In this document: one piece after another, positions 1 through 7,449 of the stretch
Position numbering within the stretch: the first letter of the stretch is position 1
How the letters are laid out: each line of letters begins with the position of its first letter
Source: CAIXPS01 sp034430115
GTDB taxonomy: Bacteria; Chloroflexota; Anaerolineae; J036; Brachytrichaceae
DNA length: 64,000 nt
Direction of reading: 5' to 3'
Assembly: GCA_034430115.1 (NCBI GenBank)
Contig: DAOUFG010000090.1
Coordinates: 1 to 64,000 of the forward strand
The notes under the pieces: generated by a model
The model's database searches: none
Seen by the model: only the letters and a program-made list of their open reading frames with translations
What the model was told of the DNA's origin: nothing
Translations under genes and position numbers: made by a program

Positions 1-1890
1 CGCACCTTGCCGGCCGCCATCCCGCAGATCTATACGACGGAGGAGTGGGCGCGTCTCACCGCCGGTCGGACGCTGCACGAGCTAGGCCCGATCAACAACA
101 TTTGTGCCGATTGGGGCATGGCGCTCTCGCAAGGGTTGTTGGGCCGCAAACAGGCCGCGCTGAATGCCCGCGCGCAATATCACGAGGACCTGCAAGCGGT
201 TGAATTCCTGGACTGCGCGATCGAGACGATTGACGCAGTGCTGGCGTTGGCGGCGCGCTATGCTGCGGCGGCCCGCCAGTCCGGGCGCGCTGACGTGGCC
301 GGTATTTTGGAACACGTGCCGGCCAACCCGCCGCGCACCTTTCACGATGCGCTGCAAGCGCTGCGCCTGATGCAGGCGGTGGTCTGGCTGACGGGGCACT
401 ATCACGTGGGGCTGGGGCGGCTGGATCAGTACCTGTGGCCCTATCTTGAGGCCGACCTCGCCGCCGGGCGATTGAATATCGAACGGGCCGAGGACCTGCT
501 GGCTGAGTTCTTCATCTCGCTCAATAAAGATAGTGATCTATACCCCGGCGTGCAGCAGGGCGACAACGGGCAGACCATTACGCTGGGCGGCCTGGATCAG
601 GATGGCAAGCCCGTTGACAATGAACTTACGCGCATGGCGCTGCGCGTCTCGCGCGACCTGGCGATGATCGACCCGAAGGTCAACCTGCGCATTTCGGCTA
701 CGACGGACCTTGACCTGCTATGCCTGGCGACCGAATTAACCCGCAAAGGGCTGGGCTTCCCGCAGTATTCCAACGACGACGTGGTGATCCCCGGCCTGGT
801 GGCGCACGGCTATCACCTGGAGGACGCGCGTAACTATGCGGTGGCAGCCTGCTGGGAATTTCTGATCCCCGGGCGCGGCATGGAAGTGGTCAACATCGGC
901 GCTGTTTCATTGCCGGCGGCGGTGGACGCGGGCATCCGCGCCGGGCTTGCCGCCGGGGATGACTTCGCGGCGCTCTTCCCGCGCATCCAGGCGAACATCC
1001 GGGCGCAGGTCGCCAATCTGGCCCAGGCCTATGAGCGCCTGCTCTTGCCGCCCGCCCCCTATTATTCCGTGCTGATGACCGATTGCCTGGAACGCGGGCG
1101 CGACCTTTCGCAAGGCAATACCTACAACAACTTCGGCATCCACGGCGCCGGATCGGCCAATGCGGCAGATGCCCTGGCGGCGGTGAAGCAGTTCGTCTTT
1201 GATGAGCGCAGTGTCCGCCCGGCGGAACTGCTGGCCGCGCTGGATGCCGATTTCGCCGGTCAGGAGGCTTTGCGCTGTAAGCTGGCGGAGGAAGGGCCCA
1301 AGACCGGCAACAACGACGAGCGCGCCGATGCGTTGCTGGTGAAGCTTTTCAACGCCTTTGCGGACGCCTGTGAGCAATATGGGCGCACGCAGCGCGGTGG
1401 CATTTTGCGGCCCGGCACCGGCTCGGCCATGTATTACATCTGGCTGGCGCAAGGGCATGCCGGTATGCGCGAGCCGGTGGTCGGCGCGACGGCGGAGGGT
1501 CGCCATAGGAGCACGCCGCTCTCGGCTAACCTGGCGCCTGCGTTGGGAGTGCAGTCCTATGGGCCGATCAGCGTGTTGCAATCGTTTGCCAAGCTGGACT
1601 ACCGGCGCATCTGCAACGGTGGCCCGATTACGCTGGAGTTTTCCGACACTGTCTTCCGCGACGAGGAATCGATTCGCAAGGTGGCGATGTTGGTGCGCAC
1701 CTTCGCCCGGGTGGGCTGCCAGCAGTTGCAACTCAACAGCCTGAATGTGGAGACGTTGCTCGACGCGCGCGCGCATCCCGAACGCCACAAGAACTTAATT
1801 GTGCGGGTATGGGGTTGGAGCGGCTATTTCTGCGAGCTAAGCCGCGAATATCAGGATCACATCATCGCCCGCAATATGTTCGCCATGTGA
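1..1890 (+). CDS. Glycyl radical enzyme (pyruvate formate-lyase-like), 5' truncated by window edge
   Basis: C-terminal 627 or more residues of a glycyl radical enzyme. Counting from the TTG at 7, the thiyl-radical cysteine lies in AACWEF (Cys282, with Glu284 two residues on, the CxE pattern of the family). The C-terminal glycyl-radical motif is RVWGWSGYF, with the radical glycine at about residue 603, followed by QDHIIAR. Family members are usually about 780-850 residues, and the frame is open to base 1, so the start lies outside the window. Known biochemistry: a radical on Gly is passed to Cys, which cleaves C-C, C-N or C-O bonds under anaerobic conditions; a radical-SAM activase is required and is not in this window. 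The substrate cannot be told from sequence. A formyltransferase gene follows after 8 bases, so the two may be one operon. Confidence 0.88.
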   Translation, partial: RTLPAAIPQIYTTEEWARLTAGRTLHELGPINNICADWGMALSQGLLGRKQAALNARAQYHEDLQAVEFLDCAIETIDAVLALAARYAAAARQSGRADVAGILEHVPANPPRTFHDALQALRLMQAVVWLTGHYHVGLGRLDQYLWPYLEADLAAGRLNIERAEDLLAEFFISLNKDSDLYPGVQQGDNGQTITLGGLDQDGKPVDNELTRMALRVSRDLAMIDPKVNLRISATTDLDLLCLATELTRKGLGFPQYSNDDVVIPGLVAHGYHLEDARNYAVAACWEFLIPGRGMEVVNIGAVSLPAAVDAGIRAGLAAGDDFAALFPRIQANIRAQVANLAQAYERLLLPPAPYYSVLMTDCLERGRDLSQGNTYNNFGIHGAGSANAADALAAVKQFVFDERSVRPAELLAALDADFAGQEALRCKLAEEGPKTGNNDERADALLVKLFNAFADACEQYGRTQRGGILRPGTGSAMYYIWLAQGHAGMREPVVGATAEGRHRSTPLSANLAPALGVQSYGPISVLQSFAKLDYRRICNGGPITLEFSDTVFRDEESIRKVAMLVRTFARVGCQQLQLNSLNVETLLDARAHPERHKNLIVRVWGWSGYFCELSREYQDHIIARNMFAM

Positions 1891-1898
1891 GGAGCAAT

Positions 1899-2495
1899 GT
1901 GAATATCGCCGTTTTTGCTTCGCACGGAGGTTCGGACCTGCAGGCAATGATTGACGGCTGCAAAACGGGACAATTGAAAGCCGCCGTTTGCGTCGTCATC
2001 AGTAATAATCCCGACGCGATGGCTTTGGGAAGGGCACGCAGAGAAGGAATTGACGCCTATTGCCTCAACAGCAAGACGTTTCCCGACCCAGTGAAGCTGG
2101 ACCAGGAAATGCTGGCGATTTTGGAGCGCCATCAAGCGGACATGGTTTTCCTGGCCGGGTATCTGAGGAAAATCGGCCCCCAGGTGTTGCGTCAGTACGA
2201 GAACAGGATATTCAACATTCACCCGGCCCTATTGCCGAAGTATGGTGGCAAAGGCATGTACGGCTTGCGCGTGCATCAAGCCGTCGTTGAGGCGGGGGAG
2301 AAGGTAACGGGGATCACGATTCACAGGGTAAACGCAGAATATGACAGCGGCGATATCGTCGCGCAGACGCAGGTTGATGTCTTGGAAGGGGATACCCCGG
2401 AATCCCTGGCGGCGCGGGTTCTGGAGCGTGAACACACGTTCATCGTTGAGGTCGTGAACGACATCGTTAGCGGAAGGATTAGATTAGGCGGGTAA
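1899..2495 (+). CDS. purN: Phosphoribosylglycinamide formyltransferase-like protein (PurN family)
   Basis: 198-residue formyl-transferase-fold protein. PurN landmarks are visible: VFASHGGSDLQA near the N-terminus (the phosphate loop, usually SGxGSNL), VISNNPDA, LAGYLRKIG, and the catalytic stretch NIHPALLPKYGG with Asn and His, followed by GITIHRVNAEYDSGDIVAQ with the conserved Asp. PurN transfers formyl from 10-formyl-THF to GAR in purine synthesis. I place the start at GTG 1899, preceded by GGAG at 1891-1894; a longer in-frame reading from 1809 would overlap the glycyl radical gene. The gap to that gene is only 8 bases, consistent with translation from one transcript. Oddity: the phosphate loop is ASHGGSDL, not the canonical form, and no other purine genes are nearby, so a specialised formyltransferase is possible. 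Confidence 0.85.
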   Translation: MNIAVFASHGGSDLQAMIDGCKTGQLKAAVCVVISNNPDAMALGRARREGIDAYCLNSKTFPDPVKLDQEMLAILERHQADMVFLAGYLRKIGPQVLRQYENRIFNIHPALLPKYGGKGMYGLRVHQAVVEAGEKVTGITIHRVNAEYDSGDIVAQTQVDVLEGDTPESLAARVLEREHTFIVEVVNDIVSGRIRLGG

Positions 2496-2588
2496 CTGCA
2501 GCACTCAGTCATAGTGCTTGATTAGGGGCGAGGAAGTACGCCTTGTGTCCCATCTTTCACCCCTCCACAGGTCGTGCCTGCACAGGCG

Positions 2589-3182
2589 CTACAGGCTGGG
2601 TTGCCAGTGGCTCAGCGGGGTTAGCTGTATCTGTTTCGCCAGGCCATAGGCAGCCGGCAGGTCGCTGTCGCTCTCGACAAGTGTGCGGCCGGCAATAAGC
2701 ACCGAATTGTTCGGCGAAGAAATCCGCGTGATTCCCCGCGGCACGGCTCCTTTCCAGCCGGGGCCGCTGATCAGGTAGTCGCCGGCCTCGGTTCCTGTGG
2801 CGCGTTTGCCAACGTAGGCAAAATTAGTGTTGTTCGACGGATCAGTGAACTGCACGCTGTAGTAGCGACCGACCATATCCGGCACATGCAAGACTTGCGG
2901 TTCCTTGCTCAAGTCAAGCCAACCGGCCGTTAAGAGCGTGTCGTGGTTTACGCCGGTCGTCCACAATTTTGAGGTCGAGGTGGGTGCGTGGAGGGGATCG
3001 GCAAAAAGCGTTTGGGGTTCCGTATAGAGCGTATTGACCGGGATGGGCCCGTCATCTCCTCCTTGAACGAGGATCGCTCTCTTGTACACGTACAGCAGCA
3101 TGCGCGGCCAAAAGTAGGTGAAAAGCAACCATGCCACGACACAGACCCCGCCGAAGATAAGTAAATGCGCGTACTCCATCAT
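2589..3182 (-). CDS. DUF1254-domain membrane-anchored protein
   Basis: 197 residues. One N-terminal hydrophobic segment (about residues 5-30) is followed by a domain with the DUF1254 hallmarks NTLY, DTLLTAGWLDLSKEP, GRYYSVQFTDPSNNTNFAYVG and GDYLISGPGW. The function of DUF1254 is unknown; it usually occurs with DUF1214, either fused or in neighbouring genes. Here the two are separate, and this gene's ATG overlaps the upstream DUF1214 stop by 4 bases, indicating translational coupling. It is the last gene of the leftward operon GntR-slipin-DUF1214-DUF1254. Confidence 0.8.
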   Translation of the reverse strand: MMEYAHLLIFGGVCVVAWLLFTYFWPRMLLYVYKRAILVQGGDDGPIPVNTLYTEPQTLFADPLHAPTSTSKLWTTGVNHDTLLTAGWLDLSKEPQVLHVPDMVGRYYSVQFTDPSNNTNFAYVGKRATGTEAGDYLISGPGWKGAVPRGITRISSPNNSVLIAGRTLVESDSDLPAAYGLAKQIQLTPLSHWQPSL

Positions 3183-3847
3183 TTCGCCTCCACAACAGGC
3201 GGCACCTCGTACTTGCCATCGAGTATGGTTGTGCCGGGCAGATACACGCGCAGCCAGAGGATGAAATTACCCGCCGGCGCCGGCAGCCAGTTGGATTCAT
3301 GACCCGCCGGAGCGGTGTTCTGAAGGTAAATATCAACGGAGCCGTCGGCGTTTTGCGCGAGGCCAGAGCGATCACTGACGCTGTACCGATTGATTGGATT
3401 CGCCACAAAGTGGTTTTTCGCATTCCCCATCGTCAGCGACCAGAATGCGTCGTTCGGCGGAAGGCCGCCCGGCGGGAAGTGCATCATATAGTCGTGCTGC
3501 CCGCTCAGCGCGTGACCCGTGCCATCCGCGTTCGTCCACCAATACATCGCCTCTTGCGGCACGTTTACCGGGCCGGGAAATAGTTGGGCGTGCGCGGCTC
3601 GCAGCAACATGCCGTTGCCGGGCACGCCTAACCCAAACATGGTGATCCAGCCGTTGACCCTGGTAGATTTGATCCTTGCGTAAATATGGGCCGTGACAAA
3701 CGCCAGCCCGCCGCCGATGAGGATGCCCTGTATCACGTCGCTCTGCACGGTTCTCGTGCTCAAATCGATAAAGAAGAATAAGCGGATTAAGAAATAAACG
3801 CATACCACGCCGATCAGTGTGGCCAGGTAAGTGTAAGTTCTACTCAT
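3179..3847 (-). CDS. DUF1214-domain membrane protein
   Basis: 222 residues. The N-terminus carries two predicted transmembrane segments (about residues 5-28 and 38-58). The remainder matches DUF1214: DAFWSLTMGNAKNHFVANPINRYSVSDR, then DGSVDIYLQ, and the terminal NWLPAPAGNFILWLRVYLP. I place the start at ATG 3847, immediately downstream of the slipin stop (11-base gap); the frame stays open upstream but only antisense to the slipin gene. It is coupled to the DUF1254 gene by a 4-base overlap. Function is unknown. The persistent pairing of DUF1214 and DUF1254 suggests one envelope complex, possibly regulated with the slipin by the GntR protein. Confidence 0.82.
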   Translation of the reverse strand: MSRTYTYLATLIGVVCVYFLIRLFFFIDLSTRTVQSDVIQGILIGGGLAFVTAHIYARIKSTRVNGWITMFGLGVPGNGMLLRAAHAQLFPGPVNVPQEAMYWWTNADGTGHALSGQHDYMMHFPPGGLPPNDAFWSLTMGNAKNHFVANPINRYSVSDRSGLAQNADGSVDIYLQNTAPAGHESNWLPAPAGNFILWLRVYLPGTTILDGKYEVPPVVEAK

Positions 3848-3858
3848 TCGGTCGAACC

Positions 3859-4800
3859 TCAGTGTTGGGCAGCCTCTGCGCCGCCGGCGCTGCGCGCCAG
3901 CGCCGTCAATCCGCTCAAGCCGCCCAACCCCATCGTCTCGACCGCCGACGAAGGGACGATCACCATTGCGCCGCGCTCCTTTAGCCCTTCGAACAGCATG
4001 TTCATCGCCCGCAGGTGCAGCGCCATCTCGTTCGCGCCGTATACTTCCGCCGCGGCGCGGAAGGACTCGGCGATCTGCCGTTCGCCCTCGCCCAGGATCA
4101 CGCGGGCCTGCCGCTCGCGTTCGGCTTGCGCCTGGCGGCTCATCGTATCTTCCAGCGCGGCGGGGATCACGATGTCGCGTATCTCCACGGACTGTACCGA
4201 CACGCCCCACGGCGTGGTGCGCTGATCGATGACCTTTTGCAGTTCCGTGTCGATCATCTCGCGCCCCACCAGGATATCGGCCAGCACCATCTTGCCGATG
4301 ATGTCGCGCAGCGCCGTCTGGGCCGACCAGGCGATGGCGTTGCGATAGTTCTCCACTTCCAACGCCGCCTTCTGCGCATCCCATACCACCCAGAACAGCA
4401 CCGCATCGACGTTGATCGGCACCGTATCTTTGGTCAGCGTCTTCTCTGCGCTGAAGGATGTCACCATCACGCGTTGATCAATCCAGGTCGGTATGCTCTC
4501 GACGATGGGCACGATCCAAAAGGAGCCCGGTCCCGCCAGCCGGACGAACTTGCCCAGCCGCAAAACGACCGCCTTCTCCCACTGGTTCGCGATCTTCAGC
4601 GCGAACAGGACGTACAGCGCCGGGAGGAACGACAGTAGAAACCAGGTGGGCGTCTGCCCCTGCCCAAATTGGCCGGTCAGACGGCTGGCCTCGAAGCCGA
4701 TCAGCATGATGATGATAAAAAGTGTCACTGCGACGGGGTTGGATTGTTTCGTGTCCAGTGCCGGTTTCGAACGCTTGAGTTGTTCGGTTAGATTTGCCAT
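3859..4800 (-). CDS. Slipin / SPFH (band 7) membrane protein
   Basis: 313 residues. Two hydrophobic stretches (about 22-40 and 52-72) precede the SPFH domain, which has the typical features ALKIANQWEKAVVLRLGKF, GPGSFWIVP, IDQRV, INVDAVLFWVVWDAQKA and WGVSVQSVEIRDI. A charged coiled region rich in QAQAERERQARVILGEGERQ follows. Slipins form oligomeric rings in the membrane and scaffold or regulate membrane proteins; many pair with a NfeD protease, which is absent here. The ATG at 4800 has a good ribosome-binding site (GAAGGAGAT). It is second in the operon behind the GntR gene. Confidence 0.9.
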   Translation of the reverse strand: MANLTEQLKRSKPALDTKQSNPVAVTLFIIIMLIGFEASRLTGQFGQGQTPTWFLLSFLPALYVLFALKIANQWEKAVVLRLGKFVRLAGPGSFWIVPIVESIPTWIDQRVMVTSFSAEKTLTKDTVPINVDAVLFWVVWDAQKAALEVENYRNAIAWSAQTALRDIIGKMVLADILVGREMIDTELQKVIDQRTTPWGVSVQSVEIRDIVIPAALEDTMSRQAQAERERQARVILGEGERQIAESFRAAAEVYGANEMALHLRAMNMLFEGLKERGAMVIVPSSAVETMGLGGLSGLTALARSAGGAEAAQH

Positions 4801-4857
4801 ACTTATCTCCTTCTATGATTGGGAGCGGGCCATCTTGGGGGCACCGCTAGATATTAA

Positions 4858-5253
4858 TTAAGCGCGCGGCGGCTTTGACCAGCGCGCTAACTGCGCCTCG
4901 AACGCCTCACGCACTTCTTGCGCGCTGTAGCCCATGCTCAGCGCCTTGCCCACGATGCTATCCATCAAGCCGAGTAGCTGCTCCTGGCGCGCCAGCAGCA
5001 GTTGCTCCTGGTCCGGCTGTTCCCGCACGTAGGTGCCGCGCCCCTGCTGTGTCGTGATCACGCGATCAGCGTCCAGCAGGTCGTAGGATCGGGCAATTGT
5101 GTTCGGGTTGACTCGCAAGTCCGTCGCCAATTGCCGCACTGTGGGCAACTGCTGCCCCGGCGCCAACAGCCCGGCCGCCACCTGGTGTTTGATCGCATTG
5201 ACGACTTGCAGGTAGATTGGTATCGCGCTGTCAGGGTCAATACGGATATTCAA
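4858..5253 (-). CDS. GntR-family transcriptional regulator, YtrA type
   Basis: 131 residues. The N-terminal winged helix (PIYLQVVNAIKHQVAAGLLAPGQQLPTVRQLATDL, then NPNTIARSYDLLDADRVITTQQGRGTYV) is the classic GntR domain. The C-terminal tail is only about 50 residues, as in the YtrA subfamily, so there is no large ligand-binding domain. The start is a TTG at 5253 with AGAGG just upstream. YtrA regulators usually repress a membrane-protein operon that includes their own gene; here the genes behind it are a slipin and DUF1214/DUF1254 proteins, not the usual ABC transporter. A perfect palindrome lies 14 bases upstream of the start, which suggests autoregulation. Confidence 0.9.
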   Translation of the reverse strand: MNIRIDPDSAIPIYLQVVNAIKHQVAAGLLAPGQQLPTVRQLATDLRVNPNTIARSYDLLDADRVITTQQGRGTYVREQPDQEQLLLARQEQLLGLMDSIVGKALSMGYSAQEVREAFEAQLARWSKPPRA

Positions 5254-5267
5254 TATCGCCTCTTATG

Positions 5268-5292
5268 ATTGTACTAATTCAATTAGTACAAT
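5268..5292. promoter_or_regulatory. Perfect 25-bp palindrome, probable GntR operator
   Basis: Two perfect 12-base arms, ATTGTACTAATT and AATTAGTACAAT, flank a single central C at 5280. It sits directly upstream of the GntR gene (start 5253), the standard position for an autoregulatory operator. YtrA-type regulators bind dyad sites as dimers. The match to this particular regulator is an inference. Confidence 0.8.
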
Positions 5293-5364
5293 TGTAGTGA
5301 GCAAGGCTGCATCTGTCAATAGGTTCCTTTCTCGCTGCTCGCTGGCCGAGTCGTTAGACGCTGG

Positions 5365-7314
5365 GTGGAACATTTGTGCTACAGTAGAGGGGTGGACGAT
5401 ATTGCAGTACAACTGGATCTCTTCGAGCCGCGGGCGCTTTATGAAGCGTCCGCCGGCGATGCACTCGCATCTTCCGCCCCTCAGAGTGGCGCTCCCACGA
5501 CGCCGCGCATCGTCCAATGTGACGACGATTTTGCCGAACTGCTGCGCGAACTGGAAGCGGCGCAACGCATCGCCTTCGATACCGAGACCACCGGCGTGGA
5601 CATGACCCGGTGCGGGTTGGTGGGCATGTCGTTTTGCACGCATGCCGGGAATGGCTGGTATGTGCCGGTGGATTCCGTGGATGATTGCTGGCATCTTCGT
5701 CCGCAGACGCAGCAGGCGCAAACGTTGTGCGGCGTTTTGAACCGTGCCAGCGCCGGGCTGGCCGCGCACAACGCCAAGTTCGACCTGGGCGTGCTGAAGC
5801 AGCATCACATGGCGTTGGAGCGCGTCGTATACGACACGATGCTGGCCCAATTCGCCGTCGATCCTTTCGCGCGTGGCGCGCTGGGCTTGAAGCGTCTGGC
5901 CAGGGATTACCTGGGCTGGGAGATGCAGGAGATCGAGTCGCTCATCGGCCAGGGCAAACATCAGCGCTCCATGCGTGACGTGCCTGTTGCGCGGGTTGCG
6001 CCCTATGCCGCAGCGGATGCCGACGCGACCTGGCAACTGGTGGACGTGCTGCAGCCGAAGGTGAGCGCCCTGGGGATGGATCGCTTGCTGAACGAAGTAG
6101 AGTTCCCGCTCATTCCGGTGCTGGTGGATATGGAGCTGGCGGGTGTGGCGATCGACGTGCCCTTCCTGGCCCAACTGTCCAAAGAGATGACGGCGCGGCT
6201 GCATCAGCTCGAGGCGGATATTTATAAACTGGCGGGCCGGGTGTTCAACGTCGGCTCATCGCAACAGCTTGCTACCGTGCTTTATCGCATTTTGGGGTTA
6301 CACGTTGAGGTGAGTAGCAGGTCGGGCAACGATGAAGAGGCCTTGCCATCCACGCGCGCGCACCGGCTGGAAGCACTGCGCGATCAGCACCCCATCGTGC
6401 CGCTGGTGTTGGAACAGCGCGAACTTGCAAAACTCTTGGGCACCTATGTGGATGCGTTGCCGGCGCTGGTGAACCCCGACACGGGCCGGGTGCACACGCA
6501 CTTCAATCAAGCCGTGGTCGTCACGGGGCGGCTCTCTTCGTCGAACCCCAACTTGCAAAATGTGCCCATCAGCACGGAGATGGGCCGGCGCGTGCGGCAG
6601 GCGTTCATTGGCGCGCCGGGCGGGCAGGTCATGTCGTCGGACTATTCACAGGTGGAATTGCGCGTGCTGGCGCACCTGGCCAACGATGTCGTGTTGCGGG
6701 CCGCGTTCCAGCGTGGCGAGGACATCCACAAATCCACGGCGGCGGCGGTTTATCATATTCCTCTGGCCCAGGTGACTGCCGAACAACGCGCATTTGCCAA
6801 GCATATCAACTTTGGCATTGCTTATGGCATGTCGGCTCATTCGTTGGCGCGTTCCACCGGCATGAGCGATGAACAGGCCGAGCAGTTTATGGCCGATTAT
6901 TTCAGGCGCTATTCGGGCGTGCGCCGCTGGTTGGACGCGACCAAGCGCCAGGTGGTGCGTGAGCGCTACGTGTCCACCATGTTTGGGCGGCGCCGCCCGT
7001 TCACTAACCTGCGAGATCGCAGCCCCAGCGAGGTCCGGCGCGCTGAGCGGCTGGCGGTGAATCACCCCGTCCAGGGCACGGCGGCGGAAGTGGTGAAAAT
7101 TGCCATGATCAAGCTGCATCATAGCCTGCGTGCCGGCGGATATCACGCACGGCTTACCTTGCAAGTGCACGATGAATTGGTGCTGGACGTGCCGCGTGAG
7201 GAAGTGAACGACGTGCGTGAACTGCTACGCCGCGAGATGGAGCAGGCTTTGCCGTTGTCCATTCCGCTCAAAGCCGATGTTGCGGTAGGGGATAACTGGG
7301 ATAGCGTCGCGTAA
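5365..7314 (+). CDS. polA: Family A DNA polymerase (Pol I) with 3'-5' exonuclease, lacking the 5' nuclease domain
   Basis: Up to 649 residues, against about 850-930 for full bacterial Pol I. The 5' nuclease domain is absent. The proofreading exonuclease is complete in the acidic residues: DTETTG (Asp72, Glu74), AHNAKFD, and YAAADAD. The polymerase domain has motif A DYSQVELRVLAHL (Asp426), motif B QRAFAKHINFGIAYG (Phe483, the dNTP-selective form) and motif C QVHDELVLDV (His602-Asp603). It therefore resembles a natural Klenow fragment. Start: GTG 5365 is the longest reading; GTG 5392, 6 bases after an extended -10, is an alternative. The N-terminal 40 residues are not conserved-looking. RNA-primer removal would need a separate 5' nuclease elsewhere in the genome. 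Confidence 0.93.
   Translation: MEHLCYSRGVDDIAVQLDLFEPRALYEASAGDALASSAPQSGAPTTPRIVQCDDDFAELLRELEAAQRIAFDTETTGVDMTRCGLVGMSFCTHAGNGWYVPVDSVDDCWHLRPQTQQAQTLCGVLNRASAGLAAHNAKFDLGVLKQHHMALERVVYDTMLAQFAVDPFARGALGLKRLARDYLGWEMQEIESLIGQGKHQRSMRDVPVARVAPYAAADADATWQLVDVLQPKVSALGMDRLLNEVEFPLIPVLVDMELAGVAIDVPFLAQLSKEMTARLHQLEADIYKLAGRVFNVGSSQQLATVLYRILGLHVEVSSRSGNDEEALPSTRAHRLEALRDQHPIVPLVLEQRELAKLLGTYVDALPALVNPDTGRVHTHFNQAVVVTGRLSSSNPNLQNVPISTEMGRRVRQAFIGAPGGQVMSSDYSQVELRVLAHLANDVVLRAAFQRGEDIHKSTAAAVYHIPLAQVTAEQRAFAKHINFGIAYGMSAHSLARSTGMSDEQAEQFMADYFRRYSGVRRWLDATKRQVVRERYVSTMFGRRRPFTNLRDRSPSEVRRAERLAVNHPVQGTAAEVVKIAMIKLHHSLRAGGYHARLTLQVHDELVLDVPREEVNDVRELLRREMEQALPLSIPLKADVAVGDNWDSVA
5377..5385 (+). promoter_or_regulatory. 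Extended -10 promoter for polA
   Basis: TG-C-TACAGT (5377-5385) forms an extended -10 element. A GTG at 5392, in frame with the polymerase, lies 6 bases after the hexamer, so the transcript could start at or next to that codon. No good -35 is seen at 17 bp. The 13 bases 5370-5382 are identical to a stretch overlapping the -10 of the ssb promoter. Confidence 0.45.
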
Positions 7315-7449
7315 ATCTTCTTCAAATACATCTCGCCTACAATGTCGGAGAATGTCCCGATAATGCCTCTAGTGAGCCTGTTTAAGGACTGGCCGTCTGC
7401 AAACTGGAGCAAAAACCTCTATATAAACAGGGAATTAACATAATAAAAC

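Noticed and set aside
2501..2517. Terminator after purN
   Set aside because: Only a 5-bp stem (GCACT/AGTGC) without a T-tract.
3848..4384. N-terminal extension of the DUF1214 protein
   Set aside because: The extension would overlap the slipin gene in another frame; DUF1214 homology and membrane helices start at the ATG at 3847.
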